Source: SpSt-28 sp036824555
GTDB taxonomy: Archaea > Aenigmatarchaeota > Aenigmatarchaeia > CG10238-14 > SpSt-28
DNA: 38,839 nt
Assembly (NCBI GenBank): GCA_036824555.1
Contig: DAISZX010000002.1
Location: 1-38,839, forward strand
Direction: 5' to 3'
Of this stretch, positions 1 to 8,120 are shown one piece after another. The position numbers and the translations under genes are program-made. The notes under the pieces are model-generated. The model did no database searches, had not been told where the DNA came from, and was given only the letters and a program-made list of their open reading frames with translations. The stretch's first letter is position 1. Every line of letters begins with the position of its first letter.

Positions 1-23
1 ACTTAATCAAGCTTATAGATCGC

Positions 24-54
24 TTTTAAAGTTAGAGTAAATTTAACTTTAAAA
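24..54. promoter_or_regulatory. Inverted repeat, probable promoter region
   Basis: Two perfect 11-base arms, TTTTAAAGTTA at 24-34 and TAACTTTAAAA at 44-54, face each other upstream of the first gene. The right arm is centred 20 nt before the ATG at 69. Similar AAAGTTTAAA-like sequences stand at other gene starts in this window, so this is probably TATA-box sequence, possibly bidirectional. The gene to the left lies outside the window, so this cannot be decided here. Confidence 0.4.
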
Positions 55-68
55 TTCTAAAATTAGCT

Positions 69-329
69 ATGTTTGGAATTAAGAATCCATTTAAGAGGGA
101 GGTCAAAACTTCGGATGTTCCTGAAATTTTCAAACCAGTAGAATTGGGAATGAGAGAAGAGGCTTCCCATATTGAGCCCAAAGAAAAGGAAGAGAGGAAA
201 AATGAGTTCGAAGTCTTAATAGCAAAAATAGATGCTCTAAAGTTTCAATATGAGGCTGTGAATGAAAAAATAAGCAATATCGAGAAGATGGTAAGAGAAA
301 TTTATGAGATGGCAAAATCATCATCTTAG
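69..329 (+). CDS. Small coiled-coil protein, unknown function
   Basis: An 86-residue, highly charged protein. The first 45 residues are polar and probably disordered; residues about 46-82 (from FEVLIAKIDAL) form a heptad-like amphipathic helix, suggesting a short coiled coil. No signal peptide or membrane segment is seen. The Yip1-like membrane protein gene follows 42 bp downstream on the same strand, so the two may be co-transcribed. The helix resembles in style the coiled-coil protein that opens the pilus operon at 23988, which hints at a scaffold role, but this is only inference. The start is the first ATG after the inverted-repeat promoter region. I do not recognise the family. Confidence 0.7.
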   Translation: MFGIKNPFKREVKTSDVPEIFKPVELGMREEASHIEPKEKEERKNEFEVLIAKIDALKFQYEAVNEKISNIEKMVREIYEMAKSSS

Positions 330-371
330 TTTAGCAGTTGCTAATTTAAATAGGAAAATTAAAAAATAAAA

Positions 372-968
372 ATGCCGCTAACACTCGAAACATTAAAGGA
401 ACTAGTGATAGCACCACATGCAGTACTTCCAAAGGTTGCCAAAGCAAGAAACAGTAGGGAAGCAGTGGTGATACTTACGCTTAACTGGATTATACTCTCT
501 GTGGCATTCACAGTAATAATAAAAAATCCAGCTATAATTCCAGCAGTTATCGTTGCAGGAATAATTGTAACGCTTGCAGCATCGTTTTTCCTTCATCTCG
601 CATTAACGATAATTAGCGGAAAAAAGGATTTTTCTGGAGTGTTGGTAGCAGTAACGTATCCATTCTTTGGCTTAGCCTTTTCTTCTCTATTAATTTCACT
701 CTTCTTCCTATGGTCAGAATTATTTGCAATGCTTCTAGGTTCTCTACTCCTAACGCTTTACTCTCTAGTAGCTATTACAGGTGCTTATAGAGTAATAAAA
801 GAAACCCATAAGTTAGATGTAATAACAATATGGATAGCAATGGCTCTAGTGATTTTGTCGATCTTCATGGGCATCTATCTAGTGGCAGCTATTTATGGTT
901 TAAAGAGTGGAGTGTTCATTCCACTTAGTGGGAAGCTTATTCCACCCCCAGCAACGTTTCCTTACTAG
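372..968 (+). CDS. Yip1-like multi-pass membrane protein
   Basis: 198 residues with a short N-terminal cytosolic segment (TLETLKELVIAPHAVLPKV) and then about five hydrophobic helices, roughly at 30-52, 55-82, 88-112, 115-138 and 150-175. An N-terminal amphipathic stretch before five helices is the pattern of Yip1-domain proteins, which are common in archaea with unknown function; in eukaryotes the family acts in membrane trafficking. The motif TYPFFGLAFSSLL in the middle is consistent with this. No catalytic residues are visible. The assignment rests on architecture and short motifs only. A T-rich run directly after the stop probably terminates transcription. Confidence 0.6.
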   Translation: MPLTLETLKELVIAPHAVLPKVAKARNSREAVVILTLNWIILSVAFTVIIKNPAIIPAVIVAGIIVTLAASFFLHLALTIISGKKDFSGVLVAVTYPFFGLAFSSLLISLFFLWSELFAMLLGSLLLTLYSLVAITGAYRVIKETHKLDVITIWIAMALVILSIFMGIYLVAAIYGLKSGVFIPLSGKLIPPPATFPY

Positions 969-992
969 CTTCTTTTTTTATTTTTTCTTTGT
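969..992 (+). terminator. Poly-T terminator after the Yip1-like gene
   Basis: Directly after the TAG stop come clustered T runs (TTTTTTTATTTTTTCTTTG). Archaeal RNA polymerase terminates at such tracts without a hairpin, and none is seen here. The YchF-like gene starts only about 15 bp later, so readthrough is possible. Confidence 0.45.
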
Positions 993-1004
993 TAATTGGT
1001 TATA

Positions 1005-2165
1005 ATGATAGAATTAGGTCTTGTTGGTAAACCAAATGCTGGCAAGTCTTCTTTTCTTAAGGCCGCGACTTTGCAGGACGTTAAAATTTCTCCTATACCA
1101 TTTACAACTTTGAAGCCGAATGTTGCAGTAGCTTATGTTTCAAAAAAATGTGTCTGTAGTGATTTTAATTTGAGGTGTAATCCAAGACAGGGAAGTTGTG
1201 TAAATGGAATTAGATTAATTCCAATTGGATTGTGGGATCTGCCTGGAATAGTTCCGGGTGCTCATGAAGGAAGGGGGCTTGGTTTGAGATTTTTAGATGA
1301 GATAAGAAAGACTAAGGCTTTGATACATGTCGTTGATTTCTCCGGCAAAACAGATGCTGAAGGCAAACCAGTGGAAAACTATGATGTGGAGAAAGACATA
1401 GAATTCGTTGAAAAGGAAATAAATTCTTGGTTTTTGAATGTTATAGAAAGGGGAATTGAAAAATACAAGAAAAATATAAAAAACCTCTCAAGAGAAGAAA
1501 TTGTCAATATCCTCTCTAAGCAACTAAGTGGGTTAGAGGTGAAGGTAGAAGAAATAAGAAGCGCATTGGAATTGGTGGGAATAGAGGACCTAGAGAATTT
1601 TGCAAAAACTTTGAGGGAAATTTCTAAACCAATCATTATAGCTGCAAACAAAATGGACTTGGACTCAGCTCAGAGAAATTATGAAAGGCTGAGAAATAAG
1701 TACAAGAATATAATCCCAGTTAGTGCTGAAGGCGAGATTGCTTTAAGGTTGGCTGCAAGCAAAGGCCTAATAGAATACTTCCCTGGGGAAAAGAACTTTG
1801 TTGTAAAGGGAAATTTAACCAAGGAACAAGAAAAAGTATTGAATATCATAATGGAAAAGGTACTTCAAAAGTTTGGATCCACTGGAGTCCAAAACGTATT
1901 GAACTATACAGTTTTTCAAGTATTAAAGCAGATAGTTGTTTATCCTGTTGCAGATATCAATAGACTTTCTGATAGTAAAGGAAACATTTTGCCTGATGCT
2001 TTTCTTGTTAGAGAGGGAATTAGTCTTAAAGAGTTTGCATTTTCCATACATTCTGAAATAGGAGAAAAATTTATTTGTGGAATAGATGCGAGGACAAAAA
2101 AGAGATTATCGGCAGATTATGAACTTAAGGATGGTGATGTTTTTGAAATTGTTCATGGAAAATAA
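1005..2165 (+). CDS. YchF/Obg-like translation-factor GTPase with TGS domain
   Basis: About 386 residues. The G domain opens the protein: G1 is GLVGKPNAGKSS, the Thr-rich G2 loop is PFTTLKPN, G3 is DLPG followed by the Obg-family stretch VPGAHEGRGLG, and G4 is NKMD (ANKMDLD). A Cys-bearing segment (KKCVCSDFNLRCNPRQGSC) between G2 and G3 is typical of the archaeal branch of the family. A helical insert is followed by a C-terminal TGS domain ending in LKDGDVFEIVHGK. The family binds GTP or ATP and associates with ribosomes. An in-frame TTG lies at 996, but ATG at 1005 gives the family N-terminus MIELGLVGKPN and is preferred. The next gene is convergent, with one base between the stops. Confidence 0.88.
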   Translation: MIELGLVGKPNAGKSSFLKAATLQDVKISPIPFTTLKPNVAVAYVSKKCVCSDFNLRCNPRQGSCVNGIRLIPIGLWDLPGIVPGAHEGRGLGLRFLDEIRKTKALIHVVDFSGKTDAEGKPVENYDVEKDIEFVEKEINSWFLNVIERGIEKYKKNIKNLSREEIVNILSKQLSGLEVKVEEIRSALELVGIEDLENFAKTLREISKPIIIAANKMDLDSAQRNYERLRNKYKNIIPVSAEGEIALRLAASKGLIEYFPGEKNFVVKGNLTKEQEKVLNIIMEKVLQKFGSTGVQNVLNYTVFQVLKQIVVYPVADINRLSDSKGNILPDAFLVREGISLKEFAFSIHSEIGEKFICGIDARTKKRLSADYELKDGDVFEIVHGK

Positions 2166-2166
2166 A

Positions 2167-3048
2167 CTACGGAATGATGTTAAATCTGAATGTTTTTTCT
2201 TCCAGATACTCGCAAGATACTTGAATGCTTGAAGATACACTATCGAAATCTTTTTCTCTTAGATATGATAGCGTAAAATTGCAGGGAATCTCGAACTTTT
2301 TATCGATTTTGTGAGAGGTTTCAAAAGGCGCAACCAGACTCTCATTCTTGTAATAACAAATTAGGTTTCTACTCGATTCTACCTTTATTTTAGCATCGTC
2401 TACACACCTACCACCACCAGTGTTTTCGATTATTATTTTTAATGCTGCAAAATTTCTTTTTCCCTCTTCAAAAACGAAATCCTTTGAATTATGAGAGAAA
2501 TAAACTGAGAGAGGAGAAAGACTCTTTTCCTTCTTTTCCTTTATTCCGACATTTTCAAAACCACCATATAGGTGCAAAGTATTATTATTAGCCACATTGA
2601 TCGTAAAGTTTTTTACAAATATAGGGACAAACTGTATCTTTAGTATAATGGGCACGTTTCTAATTTCAGCGTCTAATTTTTCAACTTTTATCCCACTAAA
2701 AAAATAAGTTATATTGCTTTTTGTAGGTAGATGTGGATAGGTTTTTAGAGTAAGAGGCCTTGAAATGGGGTTTGCATTGATTGTGAAAATTTTCCCAGCC
2801 TCAACCCACACTTTAATATTTTCGAGCAGAACATCATAGGAATTGATAATACTGAAATTCAAATCAAAGTAGCCACCGGATTTTAAGTTAGTTTTTCCAT
2901 TAAACCTCGCATCAAGACCTCCTTTTAGAGGAGAGCTACCAGTGGGAGGGGATGAGAATAGAGCAAAAATTATTAGAAGAAAAACTAATGCGAAGCCAAG
3001 TATCATTATTATCATCGTGAGATTTGTCTTTTTTCCCTCACCATTCAT
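2167..3048 (-). CDS. N-terminally anchored extracytoplasmic protein, unknown
   Basis: About 293 residues. A short cytosolic head is followed by one strongly hydrophobic helix (about residues 10-32), then a long domain rich in beta-strand patterns and N-x-S/T sequons, as in archaeal surface proteins. The text LLENIKVWVEAG and IIIENTGGGRC is reminiscent of Ig-like or CARDB-type adhesion folds, but I cannot assign a family. Several cysteines (GRCVDDAK, LICYYK, IPCNFT, VSCEYL) could form disulfides. An in-frame GTG exists at 3057, but it is part of a GGTGA ribosome-binding site placed correctly for ATG at 3048, so the later start is chosen. tRNA-Ile lies just upstream on the same strand. Confidence 0.65.
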   Translation of the reverse strand: MNGEGKKTNLTMIIMILGFALVFLLIIFALFSSPPTGSSPLKGGLDARFNGKTNLKSGGYFDLNFSIINSYDVLLENIKVWVEAGKIFTINANPISRPLTLKTYPHLPTKSNITYFFSGIKVEKLDAEIRNVPIILKIQFVPIFVKNFTINVANNNTLHLYGGFENVGIKEKKEKSLSPLSVYFSHNSKDFVFEEGKRNFAALKIIIENTGGGRCVDDAKIKVESSRNLICYYKNESLVAPFETSHKIDKKFEIPCNFTLSYLREKDFDSVSSSIQVSCEYLEEKTFRFNIIP

Positions 3049-3072
3049 AGCCTTCACCAGATACCAATTTAA

Positions 3073-3164
3073 TGGGCTCGGAGGGATTTGAACCCTCGAC
3101 CCCCCGCTCTCTTAGGAGCACTGCCATATAAGGCGGGTGCTCCACCAGGCTAAGCTACGAGCCC
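3073..3164 (-). tRNA. tRNA-Ile(UAU) with an 18-nt intron
   Basis: Read on the minus strand: acceptor GGGCTCG pairs with CGAGCCC, D stem GCTT with GAGC, T arm GAGGG-TTCAAAT-CCCTC, discriminator A. Between anticodon-stem halves CCCGC and GCGGG lie 25 nt instead of 7. They fold as a bulge-helix-bulge: CTTA pairs with TAAG, with 3-nt bulges TAT and AGA. Cutting after the second base of each bulge removes 18 nt (3109-3126) at the canonical 37/38 site and leaves loop CTTATAA, anticodon UAU, reading AUA. CCA is not encoded. Most archaea read AUA with a CAU tRNA modified to agmatidine, so this is the rarer solution. Mature length is 74 nt. Confidence 0.85.
3109..3126 (-). other. tRNA-Ile intron (18 nt, position 37/38)
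   Basis: The intron on the minus strand is TGGCAGTGCTCCTAAGAG. Its 3' TAAG pairs with CTTA of the exon, which gives a perfect 4-bp central helix flanked by two 3-nt bulges, the substrate of the archaeal splicing endonuclease. The position is canonical, one base 3' of the anticodon. Confidence 0.8.
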
Positions 3165-3250
3165 CCATTGTCTTAATTTTGATAGAAGAATTTAAATTTC
3201 CGGCTTAGTATAAGGTTTGAAGGATTTAAAAGAAAGGAAGAATAGTAAAA

Positions 3251-3616
3251 ATGGCTTCTGAATTAGATTTGGAAGATCTGAATGAGGAGACATTAAGAAG
3301 AATTTTCAGGAATTTCCCCAGAAATTTATATAAAGAGAGGATAAAGGAGACTGATGTTGAGAGTTATAAGCCTCGTAAAGAATACACCCTAGTAGCTCCG
3401 ATACCAGGAAAAATAATTGAAGTTTTGGATTTGAAGAAAGGAGATAGGGTGATAGGGGGAGAGGAAGTGGCGATTATAGAATGTATGAAATCTCTTGTGA
3501 GTGTGAGAGTTCCTGTGGAGATAGGAGAAGCGATGGTTATTGGAATCGGAAAAAATTATCAACCCGGAAAGAGTGTTAGAAGCGGAGAAGAATTGCTCAG
3601 ACTTCAAGTTATTTAA
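3251..3616 (+). CDS. Stand-alone biotin/lipoyl attachment domain protein
   Basis: 121 residues. The first 40 are charged and helical. Residues about 44-121 form a biotinyl/lipoyl domain: VAPIPGKIIEVLDLKKGDRV, then the hairpin EECMKSLV with candidate acceptor Lys80, then a second half ending SGEELLRLQ. Canonical biotin carriers read (A/V)MKM at the hairpin; here it is CMKS, so the modified lysine is kept but the flanking Met is Ser. No carboxylase, dehydrogenase or biotin ligase lies nearby. The gene sits 29 bp before alaS on the same strand and may share its transcript. Biotin, lipoate or no modification are all possible. Confidence 0.75.
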   Translation: MASELDLEDLNEETLRRIFRNFPRNLYKERIKETDVESYKPRKEYTLVAPIPGKIIEVLDLKKGDRVIGGEEVAIIECMKSLVSVRVPVEIGEAMVIGIGKNYQPGKSVRSGEELLRLQVI

Positions 3617-3645
3617 AGTTAAAACTTCTGTTCTAAATAAATATA

Positions 3646-5955
3646 ATGACCTCTAAGACAGAAATTCTAAAAATCTTTCAAAAGGATCCAGAAAAGTACT
3701 GGAAAGTAAGTTTGTTCGAGAGAGAAGGCTTTAAAAGAAAGGTATGTCAACATTGCGGTAAAGGGTTCTGGAGCTTGGAAGAAAGGGAACATTGTCCAAA
3801 TCCGGAATGCGGAGAAGATTATGGTTTTATAGATAATGGAATAGCGAAGAAGATGAGTTACATAGAGGTTTGGAAAAGAATGGAGGAATTTTTTGTAAAG
3901 AATGGACATGCTTCAATTTCAAGATATCCGGTTTTGGCGAGATGGAGAGAGGATATTTATTACAATATTGCTTCAATTGTCAATTTCCAAAGATTTGATA
4001 ATGGTGTAATGGTTTTTGAGTATCCAGCAAACCCTTTGATAGTTCCCCAAGTTTGTTTGAGATTTAATGATACTTTGAACGTTGGTGTTACAGGCCGCCA
4101 CTTTACAGCTTTCGTAATGCCAGGGCAGCATGCGTTTAATTATCCTAAAGAGGGATATTGGAAGGACGAAACGATAGAGCTAAATTTTAAATTTTTGACT
4201 GAAGTACTAAAAATACCAAAAGAAAAGCTAGTTTATGTGGAAGATTTGTGGGCAATGCCAGATTTCTCTGCCTTAGGTCCATATATCGAAACGTTTTCTC
4301 TAGGGTTAGAGCTAAGTAACTCCGGTTTTATGTATTTCACTTGGAAAGATGGTCTAAAAGAGTTACCGATGAAGGTCGTTGACGTTGGATGGGGTTTAGA
4401 AAGGTTGGCATGGTTTTCTAATGCAACTTTAACAGCTTATGATGCTGTTTTTGGAGACGTGGTTGAAAAATTTATGAAGAAGACTGGAATTAAAATTGAT
4501 AGAGAGTTGTTTAGAGATTATTCTAAAATTTCCGGAAAGTTAAATGTGGAAGATGTCGTTGATTTCAAATCTGTGAGAAAAGAAATTAGTGAGAAATTGG
4601 GAATCGATGAAAAAGATTTTATGGAGAAAATAGAAAAGGTACAAGCGATGTATGCTATACTTGATCATTCTAGAGCTTTGGCTTTTGCTATTTCGGATGG
4701 TGGCTTGCCTAGCAACGCTGGTGCAGGCTACTTCTTAAGAGTTATATTGAGAAGGGCATTGAATCTAATTGAGAAATTTGGTTTTAACGTAAAGCTAGAG
4801 GAGGTAGCGCTTTGGCATTGTGATTATCTAAAACCAATATTTCCGGAGCTGAAGGATAGTGAGAATGAAATAGTAATCGTTTTAGGTGCGGAAGAGAAAA
4901 AGTTCGAAGAATCTAAGAGGAGGAATAAAAGAATAATTGAGACCAACTATGGAAAGGAGCTCTCAACTGAAGAGCTTGTGAAAATCTATGAAACTTATGG
5001 AATTTCTCCAGAACAATTGGGAATAGAGCCAACAAAAGAGTTTTACGATATATTAAATAAGAAACATTCGCCATCTATTAAACAAAAGAGCAAAGAGATA
5101 GAGGTGGAAGAAATAGAAACTGCTTCACTTTACTATGAACCAATGTTTGAATTCGAGGCAAAAGTTTTGAGAGTAAAGGATGGTTACGTGATTTTAGATA
5201 AAACTGCTTTTTTCCCTCGTCAGGGTGGTCAAGAGTGTGATAAAGGATTTATCAATGGATGTGAAGTAGAGGAAGTTATAAAGATAGGGAAAACGATACT
5301 ACATAAGGTAAAAAATTGTGGATTTAAAGAGGGAGATACAGTTAAGTGCGTTGTTAATAGAGAACGAAGGTTAACTATTTCTAAACATCATGTAGCAACA
5401 CACATAATTAATTATGCTGCCAGACAAATAATTGGTAATTGGGTTTGGCAGGCTGGTAGCAATGTGGATGAAGATAAGGCTAGATTAGATTTGACTCATT
5501 TTGAAAGCTTAAATGAAGAAGAGATAGAGAAGATTGAAAAATTGGCAAATGAAATTGTTAATAAGGATTTGCCTATTGAGGTTAAAATTATTAGTAGAGT
5601 GGATGCTGAGAAGAATTATGGATTTAGAATATATCAAGGTGGCGCAATTCCAGAAAAAAATGTTAGGATAGTTAAGATTGGTGAGGATGTTGAAGCATGC
5701 AGCGGAACTCATAATATGCTGAAATCTACGAAAGATGTTGGTAACATACTTATTCTAGGAAGCAAGAGAATTCAAGATGGTGTAGTTAGATTGGAATTTT
5801 GCAGTGGAGAGAAAGCGTTGAGCTATTTAAGAGAAAAGGCAAGAATATTAAAGGAGGTTGCCGAGAAACTTAACGTTGAAGAAGAGAAAGTTGTTGACGC
5901 TTGTAAGAAGCTATTTGAGGATTGGAAGAGTGAAAGGAAAAGGTTGAGGAAATGA
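3646..5955 (+). CDS. alaS: Alanyl-tRNA synthetase, archaeal type, lacking C-Ala
   Basis: 769 residues. It charges tRNA-Ala and edits mischarged Ser/Gly. An archaeal N-terminal zinc motif (CQHCGKGFW...CPNPEC) precedes the class II core: RYPVLARWRED, LRFNDTLNVGVTGRHFT, and motif 3 at VDVGWGLERLAWFSN. The editing domain has FFPRQGGQECDKGF, HHVATH (about 581-586) and CSGTH (685-689), so its zinc ligands are intact. After CSGTH only 80 residues remain, ending in a helical segment. Archaeal AlaRS is usually about 900 residues with a C-terminal DHHA1-like C-Ala domain, which is absent. The stop codon overlaps the ATG of a small ORF that looks like a repeat of the last helical module. Confidence 0.95.
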   Translation: MTSKTEILKIFQKDPEKYWKVSLFEREGFKRKVCQHCGKGFWSLEEREHCPNPECGEDYGFIDNGIAKKMSYIEVWKRMEEFFVKNGHASISRYPVLARWREDIYYNIASIVNFQRFDNGVMVFEYPANPLIVPQVCLRFNDTLNVGVTGRHFTAFVMPGQHAFNYPKEGYWKDETIELNFKFLTEVLKIPKEKLVYVEDLWAMPDFSALGPYIETFSLGLELSNSGFMYFTWKDGLKELPMKVVDVGWGLERLAWFSNATLTAYDAVFGDVVEKFMKKTGIKIDRELFRDYSKISGKLNVEDVVDFKSVRKEISEKLGIDEKDFMEKIEKVQAMYAILDHSRALAFAISDGGLPSNAGAGYFLRVILRRALNLIEKFGFNVKLEEVALWHCDYLKPIFPELKDSENEIVIVLGAEEKKFEESKRRNKRIIETNYGKELSTEELVKIYETYGISPEQLGIEPTKEFYDILNKKHSPSIKQKSKEIEVEEIETASLYYEPMFEFEAKVLRVKDGYVILDKTAFFPRQGGQECDKGFINGCEVEEVIKIGKTILHKVKNCGFKEGDTVKCVVNRERRLTISKHHVATHIINYAARQIIGNWVWQAGSNVDEDKARLDLTHFESLNEEEIEKIEKLANEIVNKDLPIEVKIISRVDAEKNYGFRIYQGGAIPEKNVRIVKIGEDVEACSGTHNMLKSTKDVGNILILGSKRIQDGVVRLEFCSGEKALSYLREKARILKEVAEKLNVEEEKVVDACKKLFEDWKSERKRLRK

Positions 5956-6104
5956 GCGAGGAATTTGAGGTGCTTAAGAAAAAATATAAGATTTTAAGGG
6001 AAGCAGCAAAAATATTTAGAGTAGAAGATAAAGATTTGCCCAGAGTTGTGGAAAGATTTAAGAAAGAGTTAGAGGAGATGAGAAAAGCTAACCAATATAA
6101 GTGA
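5952..6104 (+). CDS. 50-residue ORF resembling the AlaRS C-terminal helices
   Basis: This short ORF starts at an ATGA overlap with the alaS stop, in the -1 frame relative to alaS. Its protein begins MSEEFEVLKKKYKILREAA and continues through LPRVVERFKKELEEMRK. It aligns with the last AlaRS segment: KARILKEVAEKLNVEEEKVV against YKILREAAKIFRVEDKDLPR, then LFEDWKSERKRLRK against RFKKELEEMRKANQYK. It could be a translationally coupled subunit, the tail of a longer AlaRS separated by a frameshift, or the remnant of a C-terminal domain. The last 17 bases overlap the convergent PAC2 gene. The alignment was made by eye. Confidence 0.6.
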   Translation: MSEEFEVLKKKYKILREAAKIFRVEDKDLPRVVERFKKELEEMRKANQYK

Positions 6105-6873
6105 GCTTTTCCTTCTCTGCTACTGGAGAAACAGGCGGTTGGAGTAGCTGAGATTGCATTGCCTCTACTCTCTTCATGAACTCTTTCATTTCTTTTATTC
6201 TTTCTTGTAGCCTGCTTGTATCTATTTTCAAGTTTAGTATTTCTGAGAGCACCTTTATAACAGCTTCAGCACTTTTCGGATCTGGTAAGAAAGGCATGCC
6301 TGAAGTTTCTCCAAGTAAACAAGTGGCTGGTATATCGTAATATTTTGCCAGCCCAACAAAAAGACCGGCAGCCCCTACTATTGAGCCAACTCTTTGACTG
6401 CTCTCAAAAACTATATTGTACTTTCTGTATTTTTTCTCTAGAGAAGGGTCGTTTACGGCACCAACGACTTTAGGTTTTTCTGTAGGAACACCTATATTTA
6501 GTCCGCCTAGCGCGAATATTTCTCTAACATTTAGCTTCTTCAAAAATTTCAAGATCTCCTCAACTATTTCGTAGTGGCCTTCTGGATTAGTACTTTGACT
6601 ATCACCAATCATTATTATTAAATCACTTTGATTTTCCTCCTTTGCCTTCCAATAGAAGAATTCGGCTTTTATCATTTCAACTTGAGAGCCTTGTGGAATT
6701 AGCACTATGGGCATGAAATGAGAAGATATTAGCTCTGCAAACTTTTTAGCTTTCAATTCTTCAATTAAGTAACCAGCTGCTACTCTTCCAACATTTCCAA
6801 CTCCTGGTAAACCCTCTATAAATATGGGATTTCTTAGCTTTGGCTTTTCAAACTCAATTATTCTTGTTGCCAT
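6088..6873 (-). CDS. PAC2-family protein (proteasome assembly chaperone-like)
   Basis: About 261 residues. PAC2-family landmarks are clear: LRNPIFIEGLPGVGNVGRVA near the N-terminus, LIIMIGDSQSTNPEGHYEI, a Gly-rich FALGGLNIGVPTEKPKV, and LLGETSGMPFLPDPKSAEAV before a C-terminal coiled coil. The eukaryotic relatives are proteasome assembly chaperones; archaeal homologues are widespread, and a proteasome-related role is plausible but not shown. An upstream in-frame ATG at 6927 would add 18 residues overlapping the previous gene. ATG at 6873 gives the family N-terminus MATRIIEFEKPKLRNP and leaves an A/T-rich 43-bp spacer, so I prefer it. The upstream neighbour is the DUF1512 gene. Confidence 0.85.
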   Translation of the reverse strand: MATRIIEFEKPKLRNPIFIEGLPGVGNVGRVAAGYLIEELKAKKFAELISSHFMPIVLIPQGSQVEMIKAEFFYWKAKEENQSDLIIMIGDSQSTNPEGHYEIVEEILKFLKKLNVREIFALGGLNIGVPTEKPKVVGAVNDPSLEKKYRKYNIVFESSQRVGSIVGAAGLFVGLAKYYDIPATCLLGETSGMPFLPDPKSAEAVIKVLSEILNLKIDTSRLQERIKEMKEFMKRVEAMQSQLLQPPVSPVAEKEKLTYIG

Positions 6874-6916
6874 ATCAATCAAGTAATAATTAATTTTCAG
6901 ATATTTATTGATTAAA

Positions 6917-8098
6917 TCATATTCCAAAGCTCACTATCTCTTTCTCTCTAGCCTTTTCTTCCTCTTCCCACTGCTTTATCTTTTTCGAATTCTTCCTTAT
7001 CTTCTCAATAACATCATCTAGTTGATTACTGTTTGGTATTCCGCAACTATTTCCAACTCCAATAACCATTATTACACTTTCTCTACTTTCCCTAATGTTC
7101 TCCTCTATTTTCTTTTTAACTTCAAATACAGCATCTAAAATTTCTTCTTTCATATAATACAAAGCCTCTTCTTGACTCATCTTTATCAAATAGCTGTCTA
7201 GGGCAATCTTTTGTTTAGTTGCAATTTCTTCTATTATCGCTTTTTCAACTCCTATTCCGCCTATAGCAACTCCTATTCCTTCTGCTATTTCTCCTGTTTT
7301 TTCGCTTTCTAACTTTAGGGCAGCATCCACAGTTATAATCTTCTCTACTCTAAACCTCTTAATTAGTTTTTCCACAGCCCTACCTAACTTGCCTACTCTT
7401 GCTCCCGGACCCTTAGCTTTGACTATTATGATTTTTTTCCCATCAATTTTTTCTAGAGAGTAAACAACATCATCGACTTCCTCAATTTTGTTTCTAATCA
7501 TGGAGGCCGCTAATAGCGGACCTGCAGAATCTCCAATTGGATTGCCATCAATTATAGCTTCAACAGCTTTATACAAAGCCTTTGAATATTTTTCTATCAA
7601 TGGGAGTTGCATTTGTATTATTAAGCCGAGTTGGTAGCTTTTTGTTTTTTCTATTAACTGAATATAATGTTTCACCATTTTGTGGAGCTGATGTAAAACA
7701 ATTTGAGCAGATAGTGCGGAAATGAAGTTCCACCTCTCCTCCTCGTTAAGACCCTTAGCCACTTTCTCAGCGAAATATTTGAACTTTGCTTCGCTTTGAT
7801 TAATGATGTGCTCGAGCTTTTTTACTATTCCAAATGGGTCTAAAGAAACTGGTGGTATTAAAAAGAAGTTGAGAAAATTTTTAATTTTGGCTTCTTCCTC
7901 CTTCCCACCTTTTATCTTGGAAATAATTTTGTTTTTACCCATTTCATTAAGGTTTTCGAGGAGTTGTGAGGTCTTAAGGAACCTATTTAGCAATTGATAT
8001 AGAAGCAATCTTGGATAGAAAAACATCATGAAGAAAAAAATTAATAACCAAAAAATGTTGAAAATGTCCGACTGCATTAAAAAAATAAAATTTTCCAT
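6917..8098 (-). CDS. DUF1512-family archaeal protein
   Basis: 393 residues. One N-terminal hydrophobic helix (about 10-35, ending MMFFYPRLLLYQLL) anchors a mostly alpha-helical cytosolic domain. The middle contains conserved-looking Gly-rich motifs (GNPIGDSAGPLLAASMI, IIIVKAKGPGARVGKLGRAV, EGIGVAIGGIGVEK) and the region GVGNSCGIPNSNQLDDVI. These match my recollection of archaeal DUF1512 proteins, whose role is unknown; the Gly-rich segments and aspartates suggest nucleotide or phosphate binding, which is inference. The gene starts 28 nt from the centre of the A/T element shared with the divergent gene at 8152, so its mRNA is probably leaderless. The PAC2 gene follows on the same strand. Confidence 0.75.
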   Translation of the reverse strand: MENFIFLMQSDIFNIFWLLIFFFMMFFYPRLLLYQLLNRFLKTSQLLENLNEMGKNKIISKIKGGKEEEAKIKNFLNFFLIPPVSLDPFGIVKKLEHIINQSEAKFKYFAEKVAKGLNEEERWNFISALSAQIVLHQLHKMVKHYIQLIEKTKSYQLGLIIQMQLPLIEKYSKALYKAVEAIIDGNPIGDSAGPLLAASMIRNKIEEVDDVVYSLEKIDGKKIIIVKAKGPGARVGKLGRAVEKLIKRFRVEKIITVDAALKLESEKTGEIAEGIGVAIGGIGVEKAIIEEIATKQKIALDSYLIKMSQEEALYYMKEEILDAVFEVKKKIEENIRESRESVIMVIGVGNSCGIPNSNQLDDVIEKIRKNSKKIKQWEEEEKAREKEIVSFGI

Positions 8099-8120
8099 AC
8101 TTCATAAGTTATTCAACCGC

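Noticed and set aside
3073..3164. tRNA with anticodon CCU (Arg), reading the loop from CTCCTAA
   Set aside because: That choice does not give matching splice bulges. The UAU reading has a perfect 4-bp helix and two 3-nt bulges, and the body matches archaeal tRNA-Ile.
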